Origin: Rummeliibacillus suwonensis
GTDB taxonomy: Bacteria > Bacillota > Bacilli > Bacillales_A > Planococcaceae
Length of the DNA stretch: 64,000 nucleotides
Assembly (NCBI RefSeq): GCF_007896435.1
Contig: NZ_VCBL01000001.1
Coordinates: forward strand, 1,145,345-1,209,344
Direction: 5' to 3'
Translations under genes and position numbers: made by a program
Part shown: positions 44,964 to 54,703 of the stretch, in pieces
How positions within the stretch are numbered: the stretch's first letter is position 1
Layout of the letters: each line of letters opens with the position of its first letter
The notes under the pieces: model-generated
Seen by the model: only the letters and a program-made list of their open reading frames with translations
What the model was told of the DNA's origin: nothing
Database searches by the model: none

Positions 44964-45980
44964 ATGGACAAGAGATATGAAAAACAAGAAAAATGTTCCT
45001 TCATAGGTACTCAAGGTCAAAAAAGTATTCAGCAAAAACATGTTTTAATAGTAGGCATGGGTGCATTGGGAAGTTCGAGTGCGGAAATGCTTGTCCGGGC
45101 AGGGGTTGGAACATTATCGATTGTTGACCGAGATTACGTTGAAAGGAGCAATTTACATAGACAACAATTATATAGTGAAGCAGATTGTCGTGAGTCGATT
45201 CCAAAAGTAGTTGCTGCAAAAAGAAGACTAAGTGCGATTAATAGTGAAGTGCAGATTAATGCTTATGTCATAGATGCGGACCCCATTAATCTTCTGCCAA
45301 TCCTACAAAATGTTGACGTCATAATGGATGCAACAGACAATTTTGGTATTCGTTTTATTTTAAACGACTTATCTCAAAAATATAATATTCCATTAGTGTT
45401 CGGTTCCTGTGTAGGCAGCTATGGAAACACTTATACTTTTCTTCCTGGAAAAACTCCATGTTTACACTGTTTACTAGAGAAAATCCCTCTTAGTGGTGCG
45501 ACTTGTGATACAGTGGGAGTCATTAATCCGATTGTACAAATGATTGCATCTTATCAAGTGACTGATTGTTTGAAACTACTTGTTGGAGACATAACATCTA
45601 TTAGATCTACATTATTATCGATTGATATGTGGAAAAATCAGCATTATTCTATCCGAGTCGATAAAGCAAAACGCCATGATTGTTTATCGTGTGGGGATGA
45701 AGCAATCTATCCCTATTTACAGTATGATGCACAAACGAAAACAACTGTATTATGCGGGCGTAATACAGTTCAAATTCGACCTACACAACAAACAGAGATG
45801 AATTTTGACCTTTTAGAAAATCATTTAAACAAGCTTGGAATGACTAAAAGAAATCCATATTTGCTTACTTTTGAATATGAAAATTATCGACTTGTTTTTT
45901 TTCAAGATGGTCGAGTATTTATACATGGTACGAGTGATGAACAGAAAGCCAAAAAAATATATTACAATTTAATGGGATAA
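44964..45980 (+). CDS. moeB: Molybdopterin-synthase adenylyltransferase MoeB
   Basis: A 338-residue E1-like enzyme that adenylates the C-terminal glycine of MoaD so that it can receive sulfur. ATP-binding VGMGALGSSSAEML and the DRDYVERSNLHRQ motif are clear. MDATDNFGIRF and the GATCDTVGV cysteine follow, as do two CxxC zinc pairs (CLHC near 170, CLSC near 240). The C-terminal 90 residues exceed the minimal family length. ATG 44964 is set by AAGGAG six bases upstream; TTG 44961 is too close. ThiF-like activity is a possible alternative, but the context says MoeB. Confidence 0.92.
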   Translation: MDKRYEKQEKCSFIGTQGQKSIQQKHVLIVGMGALGSSSAEMLVRAGVGTLSIVDRDYVERSNLHRQQLYSEADCRESIPKVVAAKRRLSAINSEVQINAYVIDADPINLLPILQNVDVIMDATDNFGIRFILNDLSQKYNIPLVFGSCVGSYGNTYTFLPGKTPCLHCLLEKIPLSGATCDTVGVINPIVQMIASYQVTDCLKLLVGDITSIRSTLLSIDMWKNQHYSIRVDKAKRHDCLSCGDEAIYPYLQYDAQTKTTVLCGRNTVQIRPTQQTEMNFDLLENHLNKLGMTKRNPYLLTFEYENYRLVFFQDGRVFIHGTSDEQKAKKIYYNLMG

Positions 45981-45993
45981 TGGAGTGATGTGC

Positions 45994-47262
45994 ATGCTGA
46001 CACAACGAAATGCCATTTCTATTGGAGAAGCCGTTCAAAGAGTGATGAGTAATATTGAAAAAGGAATTTCAGAAAAGGTACCTTTAATTGAAGCAAGTGG
46101 ACGGTATTTGGCTGAGGATATTGTTGCAAATCAGGATGTTCCCGCATTTGATCGCTCGCTTTATGATGGCTATGCGATTCGATCTGAAGATACTGTAAAT
46201 GCAACCGCGGCAACCCCTGTTGAATTAGAAGTGATTGGTCATATTGGTGCTGGCACAGTATTTCATAATGAGTTAAAACCATTTCAAGCAGTTCGAATAA
46301 TGACTGGAGCAGAGATGCCTGAAGGTTGTAATGCAGTCGTAATGCTTGAATATGTTCAAGAGTTAACTAAGAGTGATAAAAACTGTATCTTCGTTGATCG
46401 ATATATCCGAGAAAATGAACATGTATTTAAAAAAGGGCAAGAGATTCCAGAAGGTACTTATTTGGTTGAAAGCGGGACACGTATAACACCTGGGATTATT
46501 GGGCTTCTTGCAACTTTTGGGTATAGTGAATTACTTGTTGGGAAGAAACCAGTTGTAGGGGTACTTGCTACGGGAAGTGAGTTGCTAGAAATAGATGAAC
46601 CATTGGTACCTGGGAAAATTCGCAACAGCAATTCATATATGCTAATGTCTCAAATTGAAAGAGTAGGGGCACAGCCAAAACATCTAGGAAAACTTGAAGA
46701 TAATCTGGAAAAAAGCTTTGAGGTTATTCAACATGAGTTACAAGACGTAGATATTCTCATTACAACAGGTGGTGTTTCGGTTGGTGATTATGATTATTTA
46801 CCAGAAATATATGAACGTTTAGGTGCAACCGTATTATTTAATAAAATTGCTATGCGACCAGGAAGTGTGACAACAGTGGCAAAGTTGGAAAATCAATTTT
46901 TATTTGGTTTATCCGGAAATCCATCTGCTAGTTTTATAGGTTTTGAATTATTTGTACGTCCTGTCATTCGAACGATGTTGGAAAACAAAAAACCATATCT
47001 AACATCACAAAAGGCTATCTTGGCAGATTGCTATCCTGTACCGAATGCATTCGCCCAGCTAATTAGAACAAAAATAGAAAATCGTGATTCGAACATATAT
47101 GTAACGTCAAATGGACTAAATATGTCCAGTTCCATTACATCATTAGTAGGGGCAGATGCTTTAGTTGTTTTACCTCCAACTGAAACAGGCTATGAGAAAG
47201 GTGAAATTGTAGACATTTTATTGTTATCTGATGAGGGGCAAGAAATCTTTTTCGTTATCTAA
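45994..47262 (+). CDS. moeA: Molybdopterin molybdotransferase MoeA
   Basis: A 422-residue enzyme that inserts molybdate into adenylated molybdopterin. Its domains show PAFDRSLYDGYAIRS early, MTGAEMPEGCNAVVMLE in the middle, and GVLATGSELL with the TTGGVSVGDYDYLPE substrate-binding loop and FGLSGNPSAS later. ATG 45994 is preferred because GGAG lies eight bases upstream; GTG and ATG codons just before are too near to it. It is preceded by moeB with 13 bp and followed by moaE with 17 bp. Confidence 0.94.
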   Translation: MLTQRNAISIGEAVQRVMSNIEKGISEKVPLIEASGRYLAEDIVANQDVPAFDRSLYDGYAIRSEDTVNATAATPVELEVIGHIGAGTVFHNELKPFQAVRIMTGAEMPEGCNAVVMLEYVQELTKSDKNCIFVDRYIRENEHVFKKGQEIPEGTYLVESGTRITPGIIGLLATFGYSELLVGKKPVVGVLATGSELLEIDEPLVPGKIRNSNSYMLMSQIERVGAQPKHLGKLEDNLEKSFEVIQHELQDVDILITTGGVSVGDYDYLPEIYERLGATVLFNKIAMRPGSVTTVAKLENQFLFGLSGNPSASFIGFELFVRPVIRTMLENKKPYLTSQKAILADCYPVPNAFAQLIRTKIENRDSNIYVTSNGLNMSSSITSLVGADALVVLPPTETGYEKGEIVDILLLSDEGQEIFFVI

Positions 47263-47279
47263 AGAAGGAGGTAGGTTTT

Positions 47280-47726
47280 GTGAATACTGAACTTTTTTCA
47301 ATTGTTGATGTTCCAATCATTACGGATGATGTCATTCAAAAGGTGAAATCTGTAAATGTCGGCGCGATTACAGTTTTTATCGGAACTGTTCGTGAGCTGA
47401 CAAATGGCAAAAAAACATTGTCCCTAGAATATCAGGCCTATGAATCAATGGCTGTCAAAAAATTAGCTAAGATTGGTGAGGAGATTATTGAGAAATGGCC
47501 AAACACAAAAGTAGCCATTACGCATCGAGTGGGAAAATTAAATATTTCAGATGTAGCTGTTGTTATTGCAGTATCGTCTCCACATCGAGAAGCAGCATAT
47601 GAAGCAAATGCATTTGCTATTGAGCGTATCAAACAAATTGTTCCCATTTGGAAAAAAGAATATTGGGAAGATGGCACAAAATGGATTGGTGATCAGCTTG
47701 AAAAGCAATCATTTGAGTCTAAGTAA
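47280..47726 (+). CDS. moaE: Molybdopterin synthase large subunit MoaE
   Basis: A 148-residue catalytic subunit that transfers two sulfurs from MoaD to cyclic pyranopterin. It has GAITVFIGTVRE, the conserved LEYQAYESMA, the HRVGKL histidine-arginine and VSSPHREAAYEA, and the catalytic lysine region PIWKKEYWEDGTKWIG. GTG at 47280 follows AAGGAGG. moaD follows after 17 bp, so the two synthase subunits are co-expressed. Confidence 0.96.
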   Translation: MNTELFSIVDVPIITDDVIQKVKSVNVGAITVFIGTVRELTNGKKTLSLEYQAYESMAVKKLAKIGEEIIEKWPNTKVAITHRVGKLNISDVAVVIAVSSPHREAAYEANAFAIERIKQIVPIWKKEYWEDGTKWIGDQLEKQSFESK

Positions 47727-47743
47727 GAAAGGGTGACTTCATA

Positions 47744-47977
47744 ATGATAAAAATTTTGCTTTTTGCGTATTTACAAGAAGAAATAGGAAAAGATAGTTTG
47801 TCGATGGAAACTGATGGCTGTTCGGTTCAACAAGTTAAAAATTATATTCATACACATTATCCAACTATAAATTTAGATCAAGTAATGGCAGCAGTAAACG
47901 AAGAGTTTTCCTTTGATGAAGATGTTGTGAAGGATGGAGACGTGATTGCTTTCCTTCCACCAGTGAGTGGGGGATGA
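47744..47977 (+). CDS. moaD: Molybdopterin synthase sulfur carrier MoaD
   Basis: A 77-residue beta-grasp protein ending in PPVSGG, whose terminal glycine is thiocarboxylated via MoeB. The start MIKILLFAYLQEEIG is the family N-terminus. AGAAAGGGTG precedes it. The stop lies 20 bases before the moaB start, within the same operon. Confidence 0.95.
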   Translation: MIKILLFAYLQEEIGKDSLSMETDGCSVQQVKNYIHTHYPTINLDQVMAAVNEEFSFDEDVVKDGDVIAFLPPVSGG

Positions 47978-47996
47978 ATGGGGGGCTACTGTATTT

Positions 47997-48503
47997 ATGA
48001 GCTTATTGGAACATAAACAAAATTCGATAGAAAATATAAATATGATGGTGCTCACCATCAGTGATACTCGAGATGAACAAACGGATAAAAGTGGGCAATT
48101 GATGATGAAGTTGATAAAATCCCACAGCTTCAATGTTAAAGAGTATAAAATGGTCAAAGATGAGCGTGAAAAAATCTTGTCTGAAGTAATGAATGGGATT
48201 AAGCGAACAGAAATTGATGTGATTTTAACGAATGGAGGAACGGGATTATCAAATCGAGATGTTACGTTTGATGTAATAGAACAGGTAATTGAAAGACCTA
48301 TTCCTGGATTTGGTGAGCTATTTCGAATGCTCAGTTATGAAGAAATTGGTTCTGCTGCGATTCTTTCGAGGGCAATGGGAGGAATTGCAAAAGGAACAGT
48401 CATATTTTCAACGCCAGGTTCAACAGGTGCTGTAAAACTGGCGATGGAAAAACTGATATTACCAGAGCTAAGCCATATTATCAAAGAAATTAGGAAAGAT
48501 TAA
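47997..48503 (+). CDS. moaB: MoaB/MogA-type molybdopterin adenylyltransferase
   Basis: A 168-residue protein of the MoaB/MogA fold that adenylates molybdopterin before MoeA acts. It has VLTISDTRD, TNGGTGLSNRDVT and the GSAAILSRAMGGI and STPGSTGAVKLAM signatures. ATG 47997 follows GGGGGGC at the correct distance; a frame opening ten codons earlier overlaps the moaD tail and lacks a site. It is the last gene of the rightward cofactor operon, which a terminator-like hairpin closes. Confidence 0.93.
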   Translation: MSLLEHKQNSIENINMMVLTISDTRDEQTDKSGQLMMKLIKSHSFNVKEYKMVKDEREKILSEVMNGIKRTEIDVILTNGGTGLSNRDVTFDVIEQVIERPIPGFGELFRMLSYEEIGSAAILSRAMGGIAKGTVIFSTPGSTGAVKLAMEKLILPELSHIIKEIRKD

Positions 48504-48514
48504 ATTAGATTTAG

Positions 48515-48566
48515 ACCAAAACACGTTGTGACAATTAGCCATTGGCAAAACGTGTTTTGGTTATTG
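48515..48566. terminator. Terminator-like hairpin between convergent moaB and moaC
   Basis: ACCAAAACACGTT and AACGTGTTTTGGT form a perfect 13-bp stem with a 21-base loop. The T tract is weak (TTATT). Confidence 0.7.
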
Positions 48567-48575
48567 ATATTAAAT

Positions 48576-49094
48576 TTATTCCTTAATTGAATCATTTCTT
48601 TTTTGTGAGGATCGAATATAATCTCCACTTTTTCCGCCTGATTTTTTCAACAACATGGTTGGACCGATAATCATGTTTTTATCTGCTGCTTTGCACATAT
48701 CATAAATCGTTAATGCAGTGACAGATGCTGCGGTTAATGCCTCCATTTCAACACCGGTAGAGCCCTTCGTTTTTACTTCTGTTTCAATATTAATTTCATA
48801 ATGATTCTTCTCTTCATCGATAAGCCAATCAAATGTAATATTGACACTTTTTAGAGCAATAGGATGACACATTGGGATAATTTGAGAAGTTTGTTTCGCG
48901 GTCATAATTCCAGCTACTTGTGCAACTGCAAAGACATCTCCTTTCTTATTAGTACCATTTGCAATTTCTTCATAGATCACTTTGCTTACAATGATAGAAG
49001 AATGAGCAATGGCAATTCTAATCGTTTCCTCTTTCTGCGAAATATCAACCATTTTGGCTCTCCCTTGTTCATTAAAATGCGTAAACTTTGTCAT
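48576..49094 (-). CDS. moaC: Cyclic pyranopterin monophosphate synthase MoaC
   Basis: A 172-residue enzyme that completes the first step of cofactor synthesis after MoaA. It has the active-site MCHPIALK motif, [24 protein letters not shown] and the lysine-rich C-terminal [31 protein letters not shown] is the standard N-terminus, with GGGGGA six bases before its ATG; a frame opening seven codons earlier contains that site. It is the only cofactor gene on the minus strand and starts divergently from the xanthine dehydrogenase operon. Confidence 0.96.
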   Translation of the reverse strand: MTKFTHFNEQGRAKMVDISQKEETIRIAIAHSSIIVSKVIYEEIANGTNKKGDVFAVAQVAGIMTAKQTSQIIPMCHPIALKSVNITFDWLIDEEKNHYEINIETEVKTKGSTGVEMEALTAASVTALTIYDMCKAADKNMIIGPTMLLKKSGGKSGDYIRSSQKRNDSIKE

Positions 49095-49197
49095 GACGAA
49101 TCCCCCATTTTTCAAAAGAGTATTTCAATTTTTTTATTTATTGAATCTAAAATATTCATGTTATTTTTTCTAACAACTTATATTAATAAATCTAACA

Positions 49198-49216
49198 TTT
49201 GGTTAATTTCACTAAA
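49198..49216 (+). promoter_or_regulatory. PucR-box-like motif upstream of the xanthine dehydrogenase operon
   Basis: TTTGGTTAATTTCACTAAA fits the core of the remembered B. subtilis PucR consensus WWWCNTTGGTTAA at 11 of 13 positions and resembles sites at 38308 and 36322. The AT-rich 348-bp gap between moaC and pucC holds only this and the dyad below. Confidence 0.55.
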
Positions 49217-49272
49217 AATATTCTGAATATTAGATAAAATAAATAGTGACAAGAAAAAAACACCTTGATATG

Positions 49273-49291
49273 ATGTTATGTAATATAACAT
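49273..49291. promoter_or_regulatory. 19-bp dyad ATGTTA-N7-TAACAT before pucC
   Basis: ATGTTATGTAATATAACAT, the best of three copies of this dyad in the window, lies 152 bp before the pucC start. Confidence 0.7.
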
Positions 49292-49442
49292 GAAATTTTG
49301 TTTTTTTACATATCAATATAATACCTCAATAATTTCAAACAATGAACCTCTTATCAAAATCAAATCTTATCACATACATTTTGAGATTTTACTAAATTAG
49401 CGCACCAAGACAAAATACTTACATCTTAAAGGGGGATTTTGT

Positions 49443-50357
49443 ATGGTAAATCAGATTGAACCTTCAATCACTAGTTCTCCAATAATTTGGGTTCCTTCTA
49501 CTATTGAAGAAGCTATTGAACTAAAGAGAAAGTTTGGTTCAAAAGCAGAGTTTGTTTCAGGATCGACACTTTTGCAATTGCAATGGATGAATGGACGAAA
49601 AATTCCAGAAAATATAATTAGCCTCGAGCAGATTTCAAAATTAAAAGAAGTTCAAATAGATGAAGACAAAAAAACTCTGTCAATAGGAGCATCATCACAA
49701 CTTAGTAGTTATAAAACGGATCGACTATTAAAAAATTTTCCAATAATTTGTGAAGCTTTAAAATCGATTGCTGCACCTGCTGTACGAAATCGTGGAACAA
49801 TTGGTGGAAATATCATGGGAGGGGTAGGTGACTTGATCCCACTTTTTCTAGCACTAAAGGCAAAGCTTCTAGTGCATGATGAAAAGGAATCGGAACTAGT
49901 GGATTTTTGGGAGTGGCTACAGCATTCACAAAGGAAAAACCAGACTTTATTATCAACCATTCACCTACCGATCATTAAGGAATGTGCTAACTCGTATTCA
50001 TTTTATAAAAAAATAGGTAGAAGAGAAACGTTTACAGCAGCTATCCTGACCGTTTCTGGAAGTATAAGATGGGATGATCATGGTGTTATAGAGGAAGCCA
50101 AGCTCGCCTTAGGTGGGGGTGATAATAAACCGTTTCTTTTAGAAAATACGGAACACAAGATGATTGGAAAAAAAGGTGAAGAAATTGATTGGAAATCTGT
50201 CTTCGAATCGATTACATCCGAAATTGCACCTGCCGATGATGCTTTTGTTTCGGTTGACTATCGAAAAAAAGTAGCTGCGAACCTGATGATTGCCGCTTTA
50301 CAAAGCAAATTTACTGTTATTAGCAATGGAAAGGAGGAGTCTTCTTATGAAGTCTAA
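49443..50357 (+). CDS. pucC: Xanthine dehydrogenase FAD subunit (PucC)
   Basis: A 304-residue FAD-binding subunit that passes electrons from the iron-sulfur subunit to NAD. It contains the VCO-type FAD fold with SGSTLL in place of the usual GGT motif, IGASSQLS, and the diagnostic RNRGTIGGNIM. The C-terminal CO-dehydrogenase flavoprotein domain (FYKKIGRRETFTAA) is intact. GGGGGA precedes the ATG. It overlaps pucD by 11 bases. Length is a little above B. subtilis PucC. Confidence 0.92.
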   Translation: MVNQIEPSITSSPIIWVPSTIEEAIELKRKFGSKAEFVSGSTLLQLQWMNGRKIPENIISLEQISKLKEVQIDEDKKTLSIGASSQLSSYKTDRLLKNFPIICEALKSIAAPAVRNRGTIGGNIMGGVGDLIPLFLALKAKLLVHDEKESELVDFWEWLQHSQRKNQTLLSTIHLPIIKECANSYSFYKKIGRRETFTAAILTVSGSIRWDDHGVIEEAKLALGGGDNKPFLLENTEHKMIGKKGEEIDWKSVFESITSEIAPADDAFVSVDYRKKVAANLMIAALQSKFTVISNGKEESSYEV

Positions 50358-52605
50358 ACTAATAGAAAAGGAGGATCGAATACGTCCAGACGGCTTATCA
50401 AAAGTAACCGGTTCTTTGCAATACTTAACTGACTTGACCTTTCCCGACATGTTATATGGAAAAGTATTAAGAAGCAAATACCCCCATGCAAAAATTCTTT
50501 CTATTAATACTGAAAAGGCCGAAGCGATACCAGGTGTTGAAGCAGTACTCACATATAAGGATGTTCCAGGGATGAATCGATTCGGTATCATTATTCCTGA
50601 TCAGCCAGTCTTTTGTGAAGATCGAGTTCGCTATATTGGTGATGCTATCGCGGCTGTTGCAGCACAATCATTTGAGATAGCTGAAGAGGCTTTAAAACAT
50701 ATAGAAGTTGTTTATGAAGAACTGCAAATCCTAGATTCACCTGATAAATCGCTCCGCCCAAATGCCATCAGACTTCATCCGGCAGGTAATATTTGTCACC
50801 GCTCTTCTTATCAAAACGGGGATGTTCAACAAGCATTTGAAGAATGTGTGGCTATCGTTGAAGAAACTTATGAATTACCTCGCCAATTACATGCATACAT
50901 GGAGACGGAGGGCGGAGTAGTTGTTCCTGAAGAGAATGGGGGCATTACAGTTTATGCCGCAACTCAACATGGCTTTAAAGACCGTTTTCAAATATCAAGG
51001 ATTTTAGGGATACCTGAAAGTATGATTCGAATTGTTTCGAATCCAATTGGTGGTTCTTTTGGAGGAAAGGATGAACAAAATATACAACCATATGCTTCAC
51101 TTTTAGCCTTAGCAACAAAAAGGCCAGTGAAAATTCACAATACCAGACAAGAATCCATTCGAGCAAGTATTAAAAGACATCCTATGAAAATTACAGTAAA
51201 AACAGGGACAGATTCTACTGGGAAAATACTCGCTCATCAAGTGAAGATCATTGCGGATAAAGGTGCATATACCACGCTAGGGCCAGCAGTTCTTGACTTT
51301 TCAGTGGAACATGCAGCAGGACCTTATATAATTCCAAACATTGAAACAGAAGGTATTTCGGTTTATACGAATAATGGTGTATCAGGTGAATTTAGAGGGT
51401 TTGGCGGAAATCAAATTACTTTCGCTTTAGAAGGACAAATGGACCGATTAGCAGAGGTATTAAAAATAGATCCAATTGAAATTCGAAGAAAAAATTTGCG
51501 AACTACTACTGACTTAGGTCCTTTAGGGCATCGTATTGCGCCAACAGATGGTGCATCGCTAGTTTTAGAAAAAGTTCAAAAACTATCAAAGCAACTCAAA
51601 AAGGACTATAAGGATTCACTATGGAAACGTTATGGAACAGGAATTGCAATCACTATGCATGGTGGGGGTCTTGGATTCGGTCGATTAGATAGTGCTGGTG
51701 GTCGCATCTCTTTAAACAAACAAGGTGAAATTGAAATTTCCTTTGGATTTGAAGAATGTGGTCAAGGACTTCTATCCGTTATTGAAAATCTGGTCATCGA
51801 AGAAATTGGTTGTAGTCAACAAGATGTAAAAATTGTCATTGGTGATACTTCAGTAGTACCAATTTCCGGCTCTTCCACAGCATCTCGAGGAACAAGTATT
51901 GTTTGGCAATCCCTACAAAAGATGAAAGGACCGTTTAAGGAAAAATTATGTAAATATGTATCAGATGCAACATCGATTTGTAAAGAAGAATTATATCTTG
52001 GTCCATATGGGATTTGGAAAGTTGGAAAAGAAGATGGGCCTTTCATGACTTACAAGGAATGTGCAGAAGGGATTGTTGATCAAACCGTTTTAACAAGTTT
52101 TCATTTCCCAGTGACACCTGATGCCGTAAACGGAGGTCACTTCTTATATACTTTTGGAGGAGTAAAAGTAGATGTAGAAGTGGATCTTTTATCTGGAAAA
52201 GTGAAGGTCCTGTCAATTGATCATGTCATATCTGCCGGGCCTATTGTAAGTCCAAAAGGATATATTGGTCAAATTGAAGGTGGCGGTGTTATGTCGTTAG
52301 GTTATACCTTGCTAGAAGATATGAAAATGATCAATGGTCAATATGCTACAACTAATTTTGACTCCTATCTTATTCCTAATATTGTAGATGTTCCTTTTGA
52401 TACGAATGTTTTTGCGATTGAAGATTTAGTAGAAGGTGATTCATATGGTCCAAGAGGAGTTGGAGAAATTGGAACAATTGCCATCATACCTGCTGTTGTA
52501 AAAGCGGTTCATGATGCAATTGGTTGTTGGGTGTCAAAACTCCCAATATCTTCAGAAGAAATCCTCGAAAACATTGAATCGAAGGGGATGCTCACATGGA
52601 TATAA
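50347..52605 (+). CDS. pucD: Xanthine dehydrogenase molybdenum subunit (PucD)
   Basis: A 752-residue catalytic subunit hydroxylating hypoxanthine and xanthine to urate. It holds the PDGLSKVTG start, the GGSFGGKDEQ cofactor loop, GEFRGFGGNQ and SGSSTASRGTS in the cofactor pocket, and the active-site Glu707 in GPRGVGEIG. ATG 50347 is fixed by AAGGAGGAG seven bases upstream. A frame opening 19 codons earlier lies within pucC. It overlaps pucE by ten bases. The need for cofactor insertion matches the maturation genes upstream. Confidence 0.95.
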   Translation: MKSKLIEKEDRIRPDGLSKVTGSLQYLTDLTFPDMLYGKVLRSKYPHAKILSINTEKAEAIPGVEAVLTYKDVPGMNRFGIIIPDQPVFCEDRVRYIGDAIAAVAAQSFEIAEEALKHIEVVYEELQILDSPDKSLRPNAIRLHPAGNICHRSSYQNGDVQQAFEECVAIVEETYELPRQLHAYMETEGGVVVPEENGGITVYAATQHGFKDRFQISRILGIPESMIRIVSNPIGGSFGGKDEQNIQPYASLLALATKRPVKIHNTRQESIRASIKRHPMKITVKTGTDSTGKILAHQVKIIADKGAYTTLGPAVLDFSVEHAAGPYIIPNIETEGISVYTNNGVSGEFRGFGGNQITFALEGQMDRLAEVLKIDPIEIRRKNLRTTTDLGPLGHRIAPTDGASLVLEKVQKLSKQLKKDYKDSLWKRYGTGIAITMHGGGLGFGRLDSAGGRISLNKQGEIEISFGFEECGQGLLSVIENLVIEEIGCSQQDVKIVIGDTSVVPISGSSTASRGTSIVWQSLQKMKGPFKEKLCKYVSDATSICKEELYLGPYGIWKVGKEDGPFMTYKECAEGIVDQTVLTSFHFPVTPDAVNGGHFLYTFGGVKVDVEVDLLSGKVKVLSIDHVISAGPIVSPKGYIGQIEGGGVMSLGYTLLEDMKMINGQYATTNFDSYLIPNIVDVPFDTNVFAIEDLVEGDSYGPRGVGEIGTIAIIPAVVKAVHDAIGCWVSKLPISSEEILENIESKGMLTWI

Positions 52606-53129
52606 ACAATACAGTTTTACATAATGGTTTAACAATAAAAGATAAACAAACGATCAATTTAAATCTGATGATCAATGGAGAAAAATATATATTAAAAACA
52701 TCTCCAACCGAAAAACTAGTCAATATATTAAGAGACCAATTGCAATTGGTCGGAACTAAAATTTCATGTGGAATTGGACGCTGTGGTGCATGTAGCGTTT
52801 TGCTAGATGGGGATCTAGTCAACGCCTGTCTTGTTATGGCTTATCAAGTGAATGGAAAATCTATCACGACAATTGAAGGAATTGGCGGAGTATCAATTGA
52901 TGAAGTCCAAGAAGCATTTTTACTTGAGGGTGGCTTTCAGTGCGGATATTGCACCTCTGGCATGATCGTTGCTGTTAAATACTTATTATCTATGTGCCCC
53001 AATCCTACTGAAGCAGATATAAAAGAAGCACTTTCAGGAAATTTATGTAGATGTACCGGATACGGCGGAATTATTCGTGCAGTACAACGATTGGCAAATG
53101 CAAATAATTATTCAAAAGATATCGATTGA
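52596..53129 (+). CDS. pucE: Xanthine dehydrogenase 2Fe-2S subunit (PucE)
   Basis: A 177-residue electron-transfer subunit with two clusters. The plant-ferredoxin-like cluster uses Cys58, Cys63, Cys66 and Cys78 (SCGIGRCGACSVLL). The helical cluster uses Cys116, Cys119, Cys151 and Cys153 (QCGYC and LCRCTGY). The extra 20-residue N-terminus before LNLMINGEK is slightly longer than usual. The start overlaps pucD by ten bases, and 17 bases separate its stop from the ABC transporter gene. Confidence 0.95.
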   Translation: MDINNTVLHNGLTIKDKQTINLNLMINGEKYILKTSPTEKLVNILRDQLQLVGTKISCGIGRCGACSVLLDGDLVNACLVMAYQVNGKSITTIEGIGGVSIDEVQEAFLLEGGFQCGYCTSGMIVAVKYLLSMCPNPTEADIKEALSGNLCRCTGYGGIIRAVQRLANANNYSKDID

Positions 53130-53146
53130 GAGAGGAGGCTAGTTCT

Positions 53147-54703
53147 TTGAATAAGCCATCAATTGTGATTGAAATGAAAGATATTGTAAAGAAATTTGGT
53201 GATGTGATAGCCAATGATCACGTCAACTTTCAAGTGGAAAAAGGAGAGATTCATGCTTTACTAGGCGAAAACGGTGCTGGTAAAAGTACCATTATGAGTA
53301 TGTTGTCTGGGATTTATCGACCTGATAGTGGAAGTATATTAATCAACGGACGTCATGTAATGATTAGATCCCCAAAGGAATCTATGGCACTTGGTGTAGG
53401 AATGGTTCACCAAAATTTTAGATTAGTAGACACGTTAACAGCAATCGAAAATATAATTTTAGGTGAAACGAATGATAAATGGCGCGGAACTTCTTGGAGA
53501 AAGAAAAAGCAAAAGGAAATTGAAGAAATAGCCGAAAAATATGGTCTGAATTTTCCATTATCAGTTCCTATTTGGCAATTATCTGTTGGGGAACAACAAC
53601 GAGTGGAGATTGTGAAGACATTATATCGTGGTGCAGACATTATTATTTTCGATGAACCGACATCTGTATTGACTCCAGGAGAAGTAGAACAGTTATTTTT
53701 GACGATGCAAGAGCTAAGAAGAAATGGAAAAACGATGATTATTACAACGCATAAATTAAAAGAAGTAATGGAGATTGCAGATCGGATTTCCGTTATGAGA
53801 AAAGGGAAAATGATTGCTCAAATGTTAAAAGAGGAGACGACCATTCAAGAGTTAGCAAATTTAATGGTTGGACAAGAGATGGCAGAAGGCATTTTGATTC
53901 AACCAGTTGAAATTGGTGCTCCGATAATTGAAGTTAAAAACTTAGTTGTACGTACAGATCAGGGGATTCATGCAATAAATGGTATAGATTTTGCTATACA
54001 CGAACATGAAATTGTTGGTATTGCAGGTGTAGCTGGAAATGGTCAAAAAGAACTTGCAGAAGCTTTGACGGGACTAATCCCTTGGAAATCTGGGGAAATT
54101 ATTTTTAATCATAAAAAGTTAGTAAATCCTTCAGTAAGTGAGCTAATTGATAAAGGTATTGCACACATTCCAGAAAACAGGATGAAAAGTGGCCTTGCAG
54201 GTAACTTAGGAGTAGTAGAAAACTTATTGATGAAATCATATCGCAAAGAACATCGTGCAAAATTTGGATTGCTTAATAAAAAAGCAAACACCGAATGGGC
54301 AAGGAATTTGATCCAACAGTTTGATGTTCGAACACCAGATTTACTTAGTCCAGTTGGGCAGCTATCTGGAGGAAACCAACAAAAGTTACTCTTTGCTAGA
54401 GAAATCGATCTAAAACCTAAACTAATGATTGCGGTACACCCTACTCAAGGACTTGACGTAGGCGCAACCAGGTCAGTACATGAGATGCTAGTACATTTGA
54501 GAGAGACGGGAAGTGGCGTACTATTGATTTCAGAAGACTTAGATGAAGTCATGCACTTATCAGATAGAATTCTTGTTTTATATAATGGAAAAATTAATGG
54601 CAATTTGAAACGTGGACAAGCAGAAAAAGAAATGATTGGTCAATTAATGGCAGGAGTAACGAATCAGAAAGGAGCATTCGATGAGTCAAAAGTCGTCATA
54701 TGA
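53147..54703 (+). CDS. Nucleoside/purine ABC importer ATPase (NupO-like)
   Basis: A 518-residue protein with two ATP-binding cassettes, as in sugar- and nucleoside-importer ATPases. Cassette 1 has Walker A GENGAGKST (40-48), LSVGEQQRVE and a DEPTSVLTPGE Walker B. Cassette 2 has the degenerate GVAGNGQKEL and LSGGNQQKL with VHPTQGLDVGA, the pattern of this subfamily. TTG 53147 follows AGAGGAGG; frames opening earlier overlap that site. It is in the xanthine dehydrogenase operon and energises uptake by the next three products. Confidence 0.92.
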   Translation: MNKPSIVIEMKDIVKKFGDVIANDHVNFQVEKGEIHALLGENGAGKSTIMSMLSGIYRPDSGSILINGRHVMIRSPKESMALGVGMVHQNFRLVDTLTAIENIILGETNDKWRGTSWRKKKQKEIEEIAEKYGLNFPLSVPIWQLSVGEQQRVEIVKTLYRGADIIIFDEPTSVLTPGEVEQLFLTMQELRRNGKTMIITTHKLKEVMEIADRISVMRKGKMIAQMLKEETTIQELANLMVGQEMAEGILIQPVEIGAPIIEVKNLVVRTDQGIHAINGIDFAIHEHEIVGIAGVAGNGQKELAEALTGLIPWKSGEIIFNHKKLVNPSVSELIDKGIAHIPENRMKSGLAGNLGVVENLLMKSYRKEHRAKFGLLNKKANTEWARNLIQQFDVRTPDLLSPVGQLSGGNQQKLLFAREIDLKPKLMIAVHPTQGLDVGATRSVHEMLVHLRETGSGVLLISEDLDEVMHLSDRILVLYNGKINGNLKRGQAEKEMIGQLMAGVTNQKGAFDESKVVI